NCBI GenBank assembly: GCA_051891855.1
Contig: JBJFFP010000063.1
Coordinates: 1 to 32,964 of the forward strand
DNA length: 32,964 nt
Direction: 5' to 3'
From: SFDP01 sp051891855
Lineage (GTDB): Bacteria > Bacillota > Clostridia > Lachnospirales > Lachnospiraceae
Part shown: piece by piece, positions 1 through 5,386 of the stretch
How the letters are laid out: each line of letters begins with the position of its first letter
Position numbering within the stretch: position 1 is the stretch's first letter
The notes under the pieces: model-generated
Database searches by the model: none
What the model saw: the letters and a program-made list of their open reading frames with translations, nothing else
What the model was told of the DNA's origin: nothing
Translations under genes and position numbers: made by a program

Positions 1-1
1 T

Positions 2-607
2 CTGGTATGTAATGCCATTGTTCAGATTATGCAGACCTTTAACTGGCAGCTTCAGCTGGTGGACGAGGGAATGGAGAGCACCTCCATCCTGGCAACCATT
101 GCCTCTCCGGTAGCGGTTCTTCTGGTTCCGATTGTGGGAATTGCTGCATGGCAGCTGGCGGCAGCAGCTATTACCGGCTTCATTGCCAAGGAAAATGTAG
201 TAGGTACTTTGGCAGTCTGCTATGGTCTCAGTGCCTTTATCGATACGGAGGAGCTGGCTTTGATCGGAAGCGGAAATGAAGTTGCGGTGGCAATAGGTCT
301 GACACAGGTGGCCGCGCTGGCTTACCTGATGTTTAATCTTTTCACACCTCCCTGCTTTGCAGCATTAGGTGCTATGAACTCTGAAATGCAGGATAAGAAG
401 TGGTTATGGGGGGGAATTGCCCTGCAGATTGCTACCGGCTATACCGTAGGATTTTTGGTATATCAGATTGGTACGCTGATAACTACAGGCACTTTAGGAG
501 CCGGCTTCCTTCCGGGATTGATTGCGGTAGCTGTATTCGTGGTGATTGTTGTCGCCTTAATTAAGAAGAATAATGTAAGTATCAGTACAGAGTATAAGCT
601 GACATAG
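2..607 (+). CDS. feoB: Ferrous iron transport protein B (FeoB), C-terminal part, cut by window edge
   Basis: The reading frame is open from base 2 and ends at TAA 607, so only about the last 200 residues are present; the G-domain and most of the membrane core lie upstream. FeoB is the inner-membrane GTPase-linked Fe(II) importer. The visible part is strongly hydrophobic and carries the FeoB C-terminal signature around AAAITGFIAKENVVGTL, followed by TLAVCYG and several membrane segments, and ends in a short lysine-rich tail. The Met at base 29 is internal, not a start. A small Cys-rich FeoB-associated gene follows after 55 nt, the usual order in Clostridia. The iron-type repressor at 3583-3978 is a plausible regulator, but the feoB promoter is outside the window. 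Confidence 0.93.
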   Translation: MVCNAIVQIMQTFNWQLQLVDEGMESTSILATIASPVAVLLVPIVGIAAWQLAAAAITGFIAKENVVGTLAVCYGLSAFIDTEELALIGSGNEVAVAIGLTQVAALAYLMFNLFTPPCFAALGAMNSEMQDKKWLWGGIALQIATGYTVGFLVYQIGTLITTGTLGAGFLPGLIAVAVFVVIVVALIKKNNVSISTEYKLT

Positions 608-662
608 GATAATGAATCGGGATTAGCCGCAGGCTTATATCGGAAAAGAAAGGAAATCAGAT

Positions 663-842
663 ATGGCAAATTTTATTTTAGCTGTGGTTCTGCTTCTCCT
701 TGTGGGTGGGGCGGTAGCCTATATCATTAAAGAAAGAAAAAACGGTGTGAAGTGCATAGGCTGTCCATCCGGCTGTAATTGTGCCGGAAAGCATGAGGCC
801 CATGGGGCAGAGTGCGGTGATTGTCATTGTGAAGCACACTGA
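663..842 (+). CDS. FeoB-associated Cys-rich membrane protein
   Basis: A 59-residue ORF directly downstream of feoB. It starts with a hydrophobic helix (residues 4-21, ILAVVLLLLVGGAVAYII) followed by a cysteine-rich tail with C-x2-C-x3-C-x-C and a later C-x2-C-x-C plus several His. This is the layout of the FeoB_associated family (Pfam FeoB_associated), proposed to help Fe(II) transfer or FeoB assembly; no reaction is established. The ATG at 663 is preceded by AAAGGAAA at a good distance. It is probably co-transcribed with feoB and ends just before a strong terminator. The family call rests on size, topology, cysteine pattern and position. Confidence 0.85.
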   Translation: MANFILAVVLLLLVGGAVAYIIKERKNGVKCIGCPSGCNCAGKHEAHGAECGDCHCEAH

Positions 843-855
843 ATACGGATGAATA

Positions 856-892
856 AACAGGGCTGTTGCGTGTTGGCAACGGCTCTGTTTTT
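856..892 (+). terminator. Terminator of the feoB operon
   Basis: A 14-bp stem (856-869 with 876-889, two G-U pairs) closes a 6-nt loop and runs into TTTTT. It lies 14 nt after the FeoB-associated gene and before the arsR-type promoter, so it separates the two operons. Confidence 0.85.
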
Positions 893-908
893 CGATTAAA
901 GAAATCTG

Positions 909-942
909 TTGACAAAAAAGAAAAAAGGAGCTATAGTATAAT
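909..942 (+). promoter_or_regulatory. Promoter of the ArsR / HMA / P1B-ATPase operon
   Basis: TTGACA at 909-914 is followed after exactly 17 nt by TATAGT at 932-937. A better -10 match, TATAAT at 937-942, is 22 nt away, which is too far for the same -35. The operator at 946-970 lies directly downstream, over the expected transcription start. Confidence 0.75.
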
Positions 943-945
943 AAA

Positions 946-970
946 CATATGAATAAATGTTCATATGAAC
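946..970. promoter_or_regulatory. ArsR/SmtB-type operator
   Basis: An 8-6-8 inverted repeat, CATATGAA and TTCATATG, spans 946-967 and is nested with a perfect 12-bp palindrome GTTCATATGAAC at 959-970. The ATATGAA/TTCATAT half-sites resemble operators of SmtB/CadC/CzrA-type repressors. The site covers the likely start of transcription of the repressor gene itself, which fits autorepression relieved by metal. Confidence 0.8.
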
Positions 971-990
971 ATAAGAAAAGAGGAGGAGAG

Positions 991-1362
991 ATGAAGCGTA
1001 ATATTGCAGATGAACATGCAGCTGTATGTCAGGCCAGCCATCACCATGATGCTTTAGTGAACAGGATTGCCGGCAAAATGCCGCCGGAGGAGGATTTATA
1101 CGATCTGGCAGATTTTTTTAAGGTATTTGCAGATACTACCAGAATTAAAATCTTATATGTACTGTTGGTTCAGGAAATGTGTGTCTGCGATATTGCAGAT
1201 ACTTTAAAGATGACCCAGTCTGCTATTTCTCATCAGCTGAGAATCCTGAAGCAGATGGATTTGGTTAAATATCGCAGGGAAGGGAAGACGGTATTTTATT
1301 CCCTTGCAGATGACCATATTGTCAGTATTTTAAGTCAGGGACTGGATCATATTAATGAATGA
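991..1362 (+). CDS. ArsR/SmtB-family metal-responsive repressor (CadC-like)
   Basis: A 123-residue winged-helix repressor. The segment DLADFFKVFADTTRIKILYVLL leads into EMCVCDIADTLKMTQSAISHQLRIL, the recognition helix, and then the wing REGKTVFYSL. The C-V-C pair in ELCVCD-like context is the classic thiolate site of ArsR/CadC proteins, and the His/Cys-rich N-terminus (C13, HHH at 17-19) could add metal ligands. I chose ATG 991 because GAGGAGGAGAG lies just upstream; an in-frame ATG at 949 lies inside the operator and would add 14 residues without an RBS. It leads an operon with an HMA protein and a P1B ATPase, so the expected inducers are Cd, Pb or Zn. The exact metal cannot be read from sequence alone. 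Confidence 0.9.
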   Translation: MKRNIADEHAAVCQASHHHDALVNRIAGKMPPEEDLYDLADFFKVFADTTRIKILYVLLVQEMCVCDIADTLKMTQSAISHQLRILKQMDLVKYRREGKTVFYSLADDHIVSILSQGLDHINE

Positions 1363-1409
1363 GAAAATAATAGGGAGATTGCCTGCTTTAGGGCAGAAAG
1401 GATGGAAAA

Positions 1410-1631
1410 ATGAAGAAAACATATATTTTAGAGGATTTGGACTGTGCACATTGTGCGGCATTGATTGAAGAGGCGGTAGGAAAGCTGGAAGGAGTTTCCG
1501 AAAGCAGAGTAACCCTTCTTACACAGAAGTTAGTGGTGGATTTGGAAGAAGGGAAGGAAGCAGACTTACTTAAGGAAATTAAAAAAATTGTCAAAAAATA
1601 TGAACCGGATGTGGAAGTGAGGGAGAAATAA
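1410..1631 (+). CDS. Free-standing heavy-metal-associated (HMA) domain protein
   Basis: A 73-residue HMA domain protein. The metal loop is D-C-A-H-C (residues 10-14; canonical form GMxCxxC) in the usual place after strand 1, followed by AALIEEAVGKLEGVSESRVTLLTQKLVVDLEE, the beta-alpha-beta-beta pattern of the fold. The loop has only two residues between the cysteines and starts with Asp, as in the N-terminal domains of CadA/ZntA pumps rather than copper pumps. It lies between the repressor and the P1B ATPase, which lacks its own N-terminal HMA domain, so it probably hands metal to that pump in trans. The start at 1410 follows AGAAAGGA. Confidence 0.88.
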   Translation: MKKTYILEDLDCAHCAALIEEAVGKLEGVSESRVTLLTQKLVVDLEEGKEADLLKEIKKIVKKYEPDVEVREK

Positions 1632-1661
1632 TCTCATGGATGGAAAGCAGGCTGATTAGAG

Positions 1662-3536
1662 ATGAATAAAAAACTGAAAAGAAGGCTGAGAAGGATTTTG
1701 ATTGGGGCGGCAGTATTTATTGCCGCAATTTTGACGGAGAATTTATTTCCTGAGCCGGGTGGCTGGCTTCTTCTTCCGTACCTGGCTGCTTATGGGATTA
1801 TCGGTGGGGATGTAGTAAAAAAAGCCATAGTCAATATCAGCAGAGGACAGATTTTCGATGAGAATTTTTTGATGCTGATTGCAACGGTAGGAGCTTTTTT
1901 TGTAGGGGAGTATCCGGAAGCAGCAGCAGTAATGCTGTTTTACCAGATAGGAGAATGGTTCCAGTCCTATGCAGTAAATCACTCCAGAAAGTCTATTAAG
2001 GAATTGATGGATATCCGTCCTGATTACGCCAATGTTATTCGTGATGAAGAGGAAATCCTTACGGATCCGGAGGAAGTAAAGACAGGAGAGCTTATTCGGA
2101 TTAAACCGGGAGAAAAAGTTCCGCTGGATGGAATCGTTGTGAAAGGCAGCGGCAGTCTGGATACTATGGCATTGACCGGTGAAAGTATTCCCAGGGATGT
2201 AGAATGTGGAGATGAGATTATCAGCGGCTGTATCAATTTAAACAGTGTATTGGAGGTTGAGGTAACGAAAGAATTTTTACAGTCAACGGTGGCCAGGATT
2301 CTGGAGCTTGTGGAGAATGCATCTTCCCAGAAGGCTGTTACGGAGAAGTTTATTACCCGGTTTGCCCGCTACTATACGCCTATCGTGGTTGTTTTAGCAG
2401 CCATATTGGCTATTTTTCCTCCGATTTTTACCGGGGATTTTGCCTCCTGGCTTTATCGGGCACTGACCTTTTTGGTTATCTCCTGTCCCTGTGCGCTGGT
2501 AATCAGTATCCCTTTAAGCTTTTTTGGAGGGCTGGGAGGAGCCGGTAAGGCAGGTATTCTGATTAAAGGAAGTAATTATCTGGAGATTTTGGCTCAGGCA
2601 GAGATTGCAGTAATGGATAAGACCGGGACACTGACCAGAGGAAGCTTTACGGTAAGTGAGATTCATCCGGTGGAGGAAAAAGTAAGTAAGGATGAGCTTT
2701 TACAGCTGACTGCACTGGCAGAAAGCTATTCCAAGCATCCCATTTCACTCTCCATTAAGGAGGCATGTAAAAATCCTCTTTCTGCAGAGGAAATTATTGA
2801 GGCCGGAGAGAGAGCCGGCTATGGAGTAATAACTACACTGAAAAATCAGCAGCTGTATGCAGGTAATGAAAAGCTGATGAAGGAGTTGGAAATTTCCGTA
2901 CCAAAGTCGGACAAGCCGGGAACGGTTTGTCATGTGGCCCGTAAAGTGGGAGAGACAGTGGATTATCTGGGATACTTGGTGATTGAAGATGAAATAAAGG
3001 AAGATGCCCGCCAATGTATTCAGAAGCTACATCAATCCGGAGTCAAGCGTATTGTGATGCTGACGGGAGACAGGGAAATTACGGCAAAGGCAGTGGCTAC
3101 AGCTATTGGGATTAAAGAAGTAAAAGCAAATTTACTGCCTGCAGATAAGGTGGAGGCCGTAGAGCAGCTAATGAAGGAAAAATCCGAAAGGGGAAAACTG
3201 ATTTTTGTAGGAGATGGAATTAATGATACTCCTGTTTTGGCCCGTGCAGATATTGGTATTGCTATGGGAGGACTGGGGGCAGATGCAGCCATTGAAGCAG
3301 CGGATGTGGTGATTATGAATGACCAGCCCTCCAAAATTGCGACGGCTATGGCGATTAGTCGGAAAACACTGCTGATTGTGAAAGAAAATATTGCTTTCGC
3401 ACTGGGAATAAAGGCTCTTGTACTTCTGTTGGCAGCTTTAGGAATGGCATCCATGTGGGCAGCCGTTTTTGCCGATGTGGGAGTAGCCTTTTTAGCAATC
3501 TTAAATGCTATGCGGGCAATGCGGATAAAGAATTAA
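1662..3536 (+). CDS. P1B-type heavy-metal-exporting ATPase (CadA/ZntA-like)
   Basis: A 624-residue pump that exports soft divalent metals at the cost of ATP. Visible in order: N-terminal membrane helices, the actuator loop with LTGESIP, the metal-binding CPC motif (C275-P-C277) in ISCPCALVISIP, the phosphorylation site D319 in DKTGTLT, the HP motif (SKHPIS) of P1B pumps, TGDRE, and GDGINDTPVLARADIGIAMG before the last helices. CPC with these flanks fits the Zn/Cd/Pb subgroup. It is shorter than pumps carrying built-in HMA domains; that domain is supplied by the separate gene 30 nt upstream. It shares the ArsR-controlled operon. A terminator follows at once. Confidence 0.93.
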   Translation: MNKKLKRRLRRILIGAAVFIAAILTENLFPEPGGWLLLPYLAAYGIIGGDVVKKAIVNISRGQIFDENFLMLIATVGAFFVGEYPEAAAVMLFYQIGEWFQSYAVNHSRKSIKELMDIRPDYANVIRDEEEILTDPEEVKTGELIRIKPGEKVPLDGIVVKGSGSLDTMALTGESIPRDVECGDEIISGCINLNSVLEVEVTKEFLQSTVARILELVENASSQKAVTEKFITRFARYYTPIVVVLAAILAIFPPIFTGDFASWLYRALTFLVISCPCALVISIPLSFFGGLGGAGKAGILIKGSNYLEILAQAEIAVMDKTGTLTRGSFTVSEIHPVEEKVSKDELLQLTALAESYSKHPISLSIKEACKNPLSAEEIIEAGERAGYGVITTLKNQQLYAGNEKLMKELEISVPKSDKPGTVCHVARKVGETVDYLGYLVIEDEIKEDARQCIQKLHQSGVKRIVMLTGDREITAKAVATAIGIKEVKANLLPADKVEAVEQLMKEKSERGKLIFVGDGINDTPVLARADIGIAMGGLGADAAIEAADVVIMNDQPSKIATAMAISRKTLLIVKENIAFALGIKALVLLLAALGMASMWAAVFADVGVAFLAILNAMRAMRIKN

Positions 3537-3544
3537 AAAAAAGT

Positions 3545-3575
3545 CAGATGCAAAAAGGAGGCATCTGTCTTTTTA
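3545..3575. terminator. Terminator between the P1B ATPase and the iron repressor
   Basis: CAGATGC (3545-3551) pairs with GCATCTG (3561-3567) across a 9-nt loop, followed by TCTTTTT. A-rich sequence on the other side (3535-3542) gives a T-run on the minus strand, so it may serve both converging genes. Confidence 0.75.
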
Positions 3576-3582
3576 TGTAGAA

Positions 3583-3978
3583 TCAGGGGGTATATTTATG
3601 AACATAAGCTTTGATGGCCTGGAAGCTGGTTTGGCTGATTACATGTTCAATTTTGCAGGCATCCTCAGAAGCAATTGCTTCCTCTACTCCCAGAGCCTGA
3701 AGCCAGTTAGTAAGAAACTCATGCTTCTCATATACGGACTCGGCAATGGCTCTTCCGGACTCTGTGAGATAAATAAATCCGGCATCAGTTACCGTAATAT
3801 ATTCCTTTTGGCGTAAATTCTTCATGGCAATGCTGACACTGGGCTTCTTAAAACCAAGCTCATTGGCAATATCTACAGAACGAACTACGGGCAGCTTCTT
3901 ACTCAGCAGAAGAATGGTTTCCAGATAGTTTTCTGCAGATTCATTTATAGAAAGGATACGATGATTGGTTTCACTCAT
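3583..3978 (-). CDS. DtxR/IdeR-family iron-dependent repressor
   Basis: A 131-residue metalloregulator. The N-terminal winged helix (INESAENYLETIL, then VRSVDIANELGFKKPSVSIAM and the wing at ITVTDAGFIYLT) is followed by the metal-binding/dimer domain with H86, C108, E111 and H112. C-x-x-E-H matches DtxR/IdeR (iron), where manganese-type MntR has Glu in place of the Cys; the position equivalent to DtxR M10 / MntR D8 is N17. The C-terminal SH3-like domain is absent, as in short MntR-like members. Its ATG has no ribosome binding site of its own (see the leader ORF at 3982-4012). The CTAA/TTAG array at 4120-4189 is its likely target. Confidence 0.88.
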   Translation of the reverse strand: MSETNHRILSINESAENYLETILLLSKKLPVVRSVDIANELGFKKPSVSIAMKNLRQKEYITVTDAGFIYLTESGRAIAESVYEKHEFLTNWLQALGVEEAIASEDACKIEHVISQTSFQAIKAYVHKYTP

Positions 3979-3981
3979 TTT

Positions 3982-4012
3982 ATTCTAAGACCACTCTTTC
4001 AAAGGGGGTCAT
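3982..4012 (-). other. Possible 10-codon leader ORF before the iron repressor
   Basis: On the minus strand AAGGAGG (4020-4014) is followed almost at once by ATG 4012, opening a 10-codon frame (MTPFERVVLE) whose TAA ends one base before the repressor ATG at 3978. The frame upstream of the repressor ATG meets a TAG after two codons, so the repressor cannot start earlier. The only good ribosome binding site in the leader is therefore 35 nt from the repressor start. Coupled re-initiation is an inference; the 1-nt gap between SD and leader ATG is too short to be ideal. Confidence 0.35.
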
Positions 4013-4042
4013 TCCTCCTTGCTTCGGATTTTTATTTTTCCT

Positions 4043-4071
4043 ATTGTAACATGGATTTCCTTTTTTTACAA
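4043..4071 (-). promoter_or_regulatory. Promoter of the iron repressor gene
   Basis: On the minus strand TTGTAA (4071-4066), a 17-nt spacer and TACAAT (4048-4043) form a fair sigma-A promoter. It places the transcript start near 4036, just ahead of the AAGGAGG at 4020-4014. A further TTGACA occurs at 4091-4086 but has only TAAAAA at -10 distance. Confidence 0.55.
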
Positions 4072-4112
4072 TTCGGAAACGAAACTGTCAATCTAAAAAA
4101 ATTAAAAAAGCA

Positions 4113-4141
4113 TTGAAAACTAATAAATGTTAGTATATACT
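4113..4141 (+). promoter_or_regulatory. Promoter inside the metalloregulator operator array
   Basis: TTGAAA (4113-4118), a 17-nt spacer and TATACT (4136-4141) make a good plus-strand promoter. The -10 box lies within the perfect palindrome TTAGTATATACTAA (4130-4143), so a bound repressor would block RNA polymerase directly. It would drive the short transcript ending at 4430, and possibly the ZIP gene by read-through. Confidence 0.65.
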
Positions 4142-4190
4142 AATAACATAATAGTTAGCAGTAACTAACAGATGTTAGCTTTTAACTATC
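4119..4190. promoter_or_regulatory. Phased DtxR-type operator array (CTAA/TTAG half-sites)
   Basis: Six 4-bp half-sites alternate in orientation: CTAA at 4120, TTAG at 4130, CTAA at 4140, TTAG at 4155, CTAA at 4165 and TTAG at 4175. Spacing is exactly 10 bp within each triplet and 15 bp between triplets. A weaker CTAT follows at 4186. They form ACTAA-6-TTAGT, the perfect palindrome TTAGTATATACTAA (4130-4143), GTTAG-6-CTAAC (4154-4169) and CTAAC-4-GTTAG (4165-4178). TTAG/CTAA inverted repeats are the core of DtxR/IdeR operators, and a DtxR-type gene lies next door. Confidence 0.75.
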
Positions 4191-4204
4191 TTCCTTATAG
4201 TATG

Positions 4205-4225
4205 CCGAAAGAAAGCTTCTTTCGG
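4205..4225 (+). other. Hairpin in the leader of the 4148-4430 transcript
   Basis: CCGAAAGAA and TTCTTTCGG form a perfect 9-bp stem with a 3-nt AGC loop. No T-run follows, so it is not a terminator. It lies about 60 nt after the expected transcript start and 17 nt before AGGAGG (4243-4248). A role in RNA stability or regulation is possible but not shown. Confidence 0.6.
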
Positions 4226-4268
4226 AAATTACGTTTATGGTTAGGAGGCCATTACGGAGCAAGTGTTA

Positions 4269-4355
4269 ATGAGCCTGTCCGGTAAAATCCTTCATTCCTA
4301 TAATCAAGAACCGGCACAAGACACTGGGGCTTATCAATTGGCTTCCATTCCATAA
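4269..4355 (+). CDS. Possible small protein, 28 residues, under metal-regulated promoter
   Basis: A short frame from ATG 4269 to TAA 4353-4355 (MSLSGKILHSYNQEP...). GGAG at 4256-4259 stands 9 nt before the ATG; an in-frame GTG at 4263 has AGGAGG (4243-4248) 14 nt upstream. It lies between the operator-controlled promoter (4113-4141) and a terminator (4399-4430), so it would be the only coding content of a roughly 280-nt transcript. I do not recognise the sequence: it has no cysteines, no membrane helix and one His. Bacteria do have small metal-regulated proteins and iron-responsive small RNAs, and this unit could be either. Coding status is unproven. Confidence 0.35.
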   Translation: MSLSGKILHSYNQEPAQDTGAYQLASIP

Positions 4356-4398
4356 ATCGTTAATTAAACCCATAATACATACATACCATACATACCAG

Positions 4399-4430
4399 AG
4401 AAAGCCCTTGCCGTCAGCAGGGGCTTTCTT
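4399..4430 (+). terminator. Terminator closing the short metal-regulated transcript
   Basis: A 13-bp stem (4399-4411 with 4417-4429, one G-U pair) with a 5-nt loop. The T-run is weak (TTTCTT), so some read-through into the ZIP gene is possible. Its existence before the ZIP promoter makes 4148-4430 a separate transcription unit. Confidence 0.7.
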
Positions 4431-4457
4431 GCATAATGAGAAGATTTATCATATAAT
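4429..4457 (+). promoter_or_regulatory. Promoter of the ZIP transporter gene
   Basis: TTGCAT (4429-4434), a 17-nt spacer and a perfect TATAAT (4452-4457) precede the ATG at 4483 by 25 nt. Confidence 0.7.
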
Positions 4458-4482
4458 AAAGAAAAAACGAGGTGATAACAGG

Positions 4483-5265
4483 ATGAATGCAAGTATAGTA
4501 CAAGGAGTAATCCTCCCCTTTTTGGGTACCTCTTTAGGAGCAGGCTGTGTGCTTTTTTTACGGGGAGAAATGAACAGAAATCTACAGCGGGCCATGACCG
4601 GCTTTGCCGCGGGTGTTATGGTGGCTGCCAGTGTATGGAGCCTTTTGATTCCTTCCATGAGTCATGCACAAGGAATGGGAAAGCTGGCTTTTATTCCGGC
4701 GGTAGTGGGATTTTTACTGGGTATGGGATTTTTATTGTTATTGGATACCATAACGCCCCATATGCACATTAACCAGAATACGGCAGAGGGACCGAAAAGC
4801 ACTCTGTCAAAGACCGCCATGCTTCTGTTGGCAGTAACCTTACACAATGTACCGGAAGGAATGGCGGTAGGTGTAGTTTATGCCGGCTGGATAACGGGAG
4901 AAGTGGAGATTAGTGCCATGTCTGCACTGGCACTGGCACTGGGAATTGCCCTGCAGAATTTCCCGGAGGGAGCGATTATTTCCATGCCCCTTGCAGGGAA
5001 GGGGATGAAAAAGGGAAAGGCCTTTGGATTAGGGGTGATTTCCGGTATTGTGGAGCCCATTGCAGCAGTGATTACTATTTTACTGTCTTCCTATATTATG
5101 CCCATCTTACCCTATCTTCTCAGCTTTGCCGCAGGGGCCATGTTCTATGTGGTGGTGGAGGAGCTTATTCCTGAGATGTCAGAGGGAGAACACTCCAATC
5201 TGGGAACTATTGTTTTTGCCATTGGCTTTTGTCTGATGATGGTTTTGGATGTGGTGCTGGGATAA
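4483..5265 (+). CDS. ZIP-family divalent metal transporter
   Basis: A 260-residue polytopic membrane protein, the usual size for bacterial ZupT/ZIP uptake carriers of Zn, Fe or Mn. The two metal-binding helices are plain: LHNVPEGMAVGV (helix 4) and LQNFPEGAIISMPL (helix 5), and a late EEL.PE segment sits before the last helix. A short His-containing loop (THMHINQ-like, PHMHIN) lies after helix 3. I chose ATG 4483, preceded by GAGGTGATAACAGG; a longer frame from TTG 4408 would begin inside the upstream terminator and ahead of the promoter. The neighbouring iron repressor and operator array suggest metal-dependent control, at least by read-through. The substrate is not decided by sequence. Confidence 0.9.
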   Translation: MNASIVQGVILPFLGTSLGAGCVLFLRGEMNRNLQRAMTGFAAGVMVAASVWSLLIPSMSHAQGMGKLAFIPAVVGFLLGMGFLLLLDTITPHMHINQNTAEGPKSTLSKTAMLLLAVTLHNVPEGMAVGVVYAGWITGEVEISAMSALALALGIALQNFPEGAIISMPLAGKGMKKGKAFGLGVISGIVEPIAAVITILLSSYIMPILPYLLSFAAGAMFYVVVEELIPEMSEGEHSNLGTIVFAIGFCLMMVLDVVLG

Positions 5266-5331
5266 GCCTTGAAAATGGGTACTGACCTATTCCGCCGACC
5301 TTGCGCATGAAGAAGAAGGCATCAATAAGAA

Positions 5332-5372
5332 AAAATCCGCCTATCGAGTTTACTCGACAGACGGATTTTTTT
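5332..5372. terminator. Bidirectional terminator between ZIP gene and ppdK
   Basis: AAAATCCG (5332-5339) pairs with CGGATTTT (5362-5369); an inner stem TCGAGT/ACTCGA (5344-5349, 5352-5357) completes an interrupted hairpin. T-runs follow on both strands, so it can serve the two converging genes. Confidence 0.85.
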
Positions 5373-5386
5373 ACTTGAAGTAAAAA

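Noticed and set aside
909..942. TTGACA paired with TATAAT at 937-942
   Set aside because: Spacer of 22 nt is too long; TATAGT at 932-937 gives 17 nt.
4200..4360. Known metal riboswitch (for example yybP-ykoY type) ahead of the ZIP gene
   Set aside because: I could not see the conserved loops of that class; the region looks like an operator-controlled unit instead.
4371..4397. Short CATAC-type tandem repeats
   Set aside because: Only a few copies of about 4-9 bp before a terminator; no sign of function or of a mobile element.
4408..4482. Longer start (TTG 4408) for the ZIP transporter
   Set aside because: The extra 25 codons run through the upstream terminator and the gene's own promoter; ATG 4483 has an RBS.
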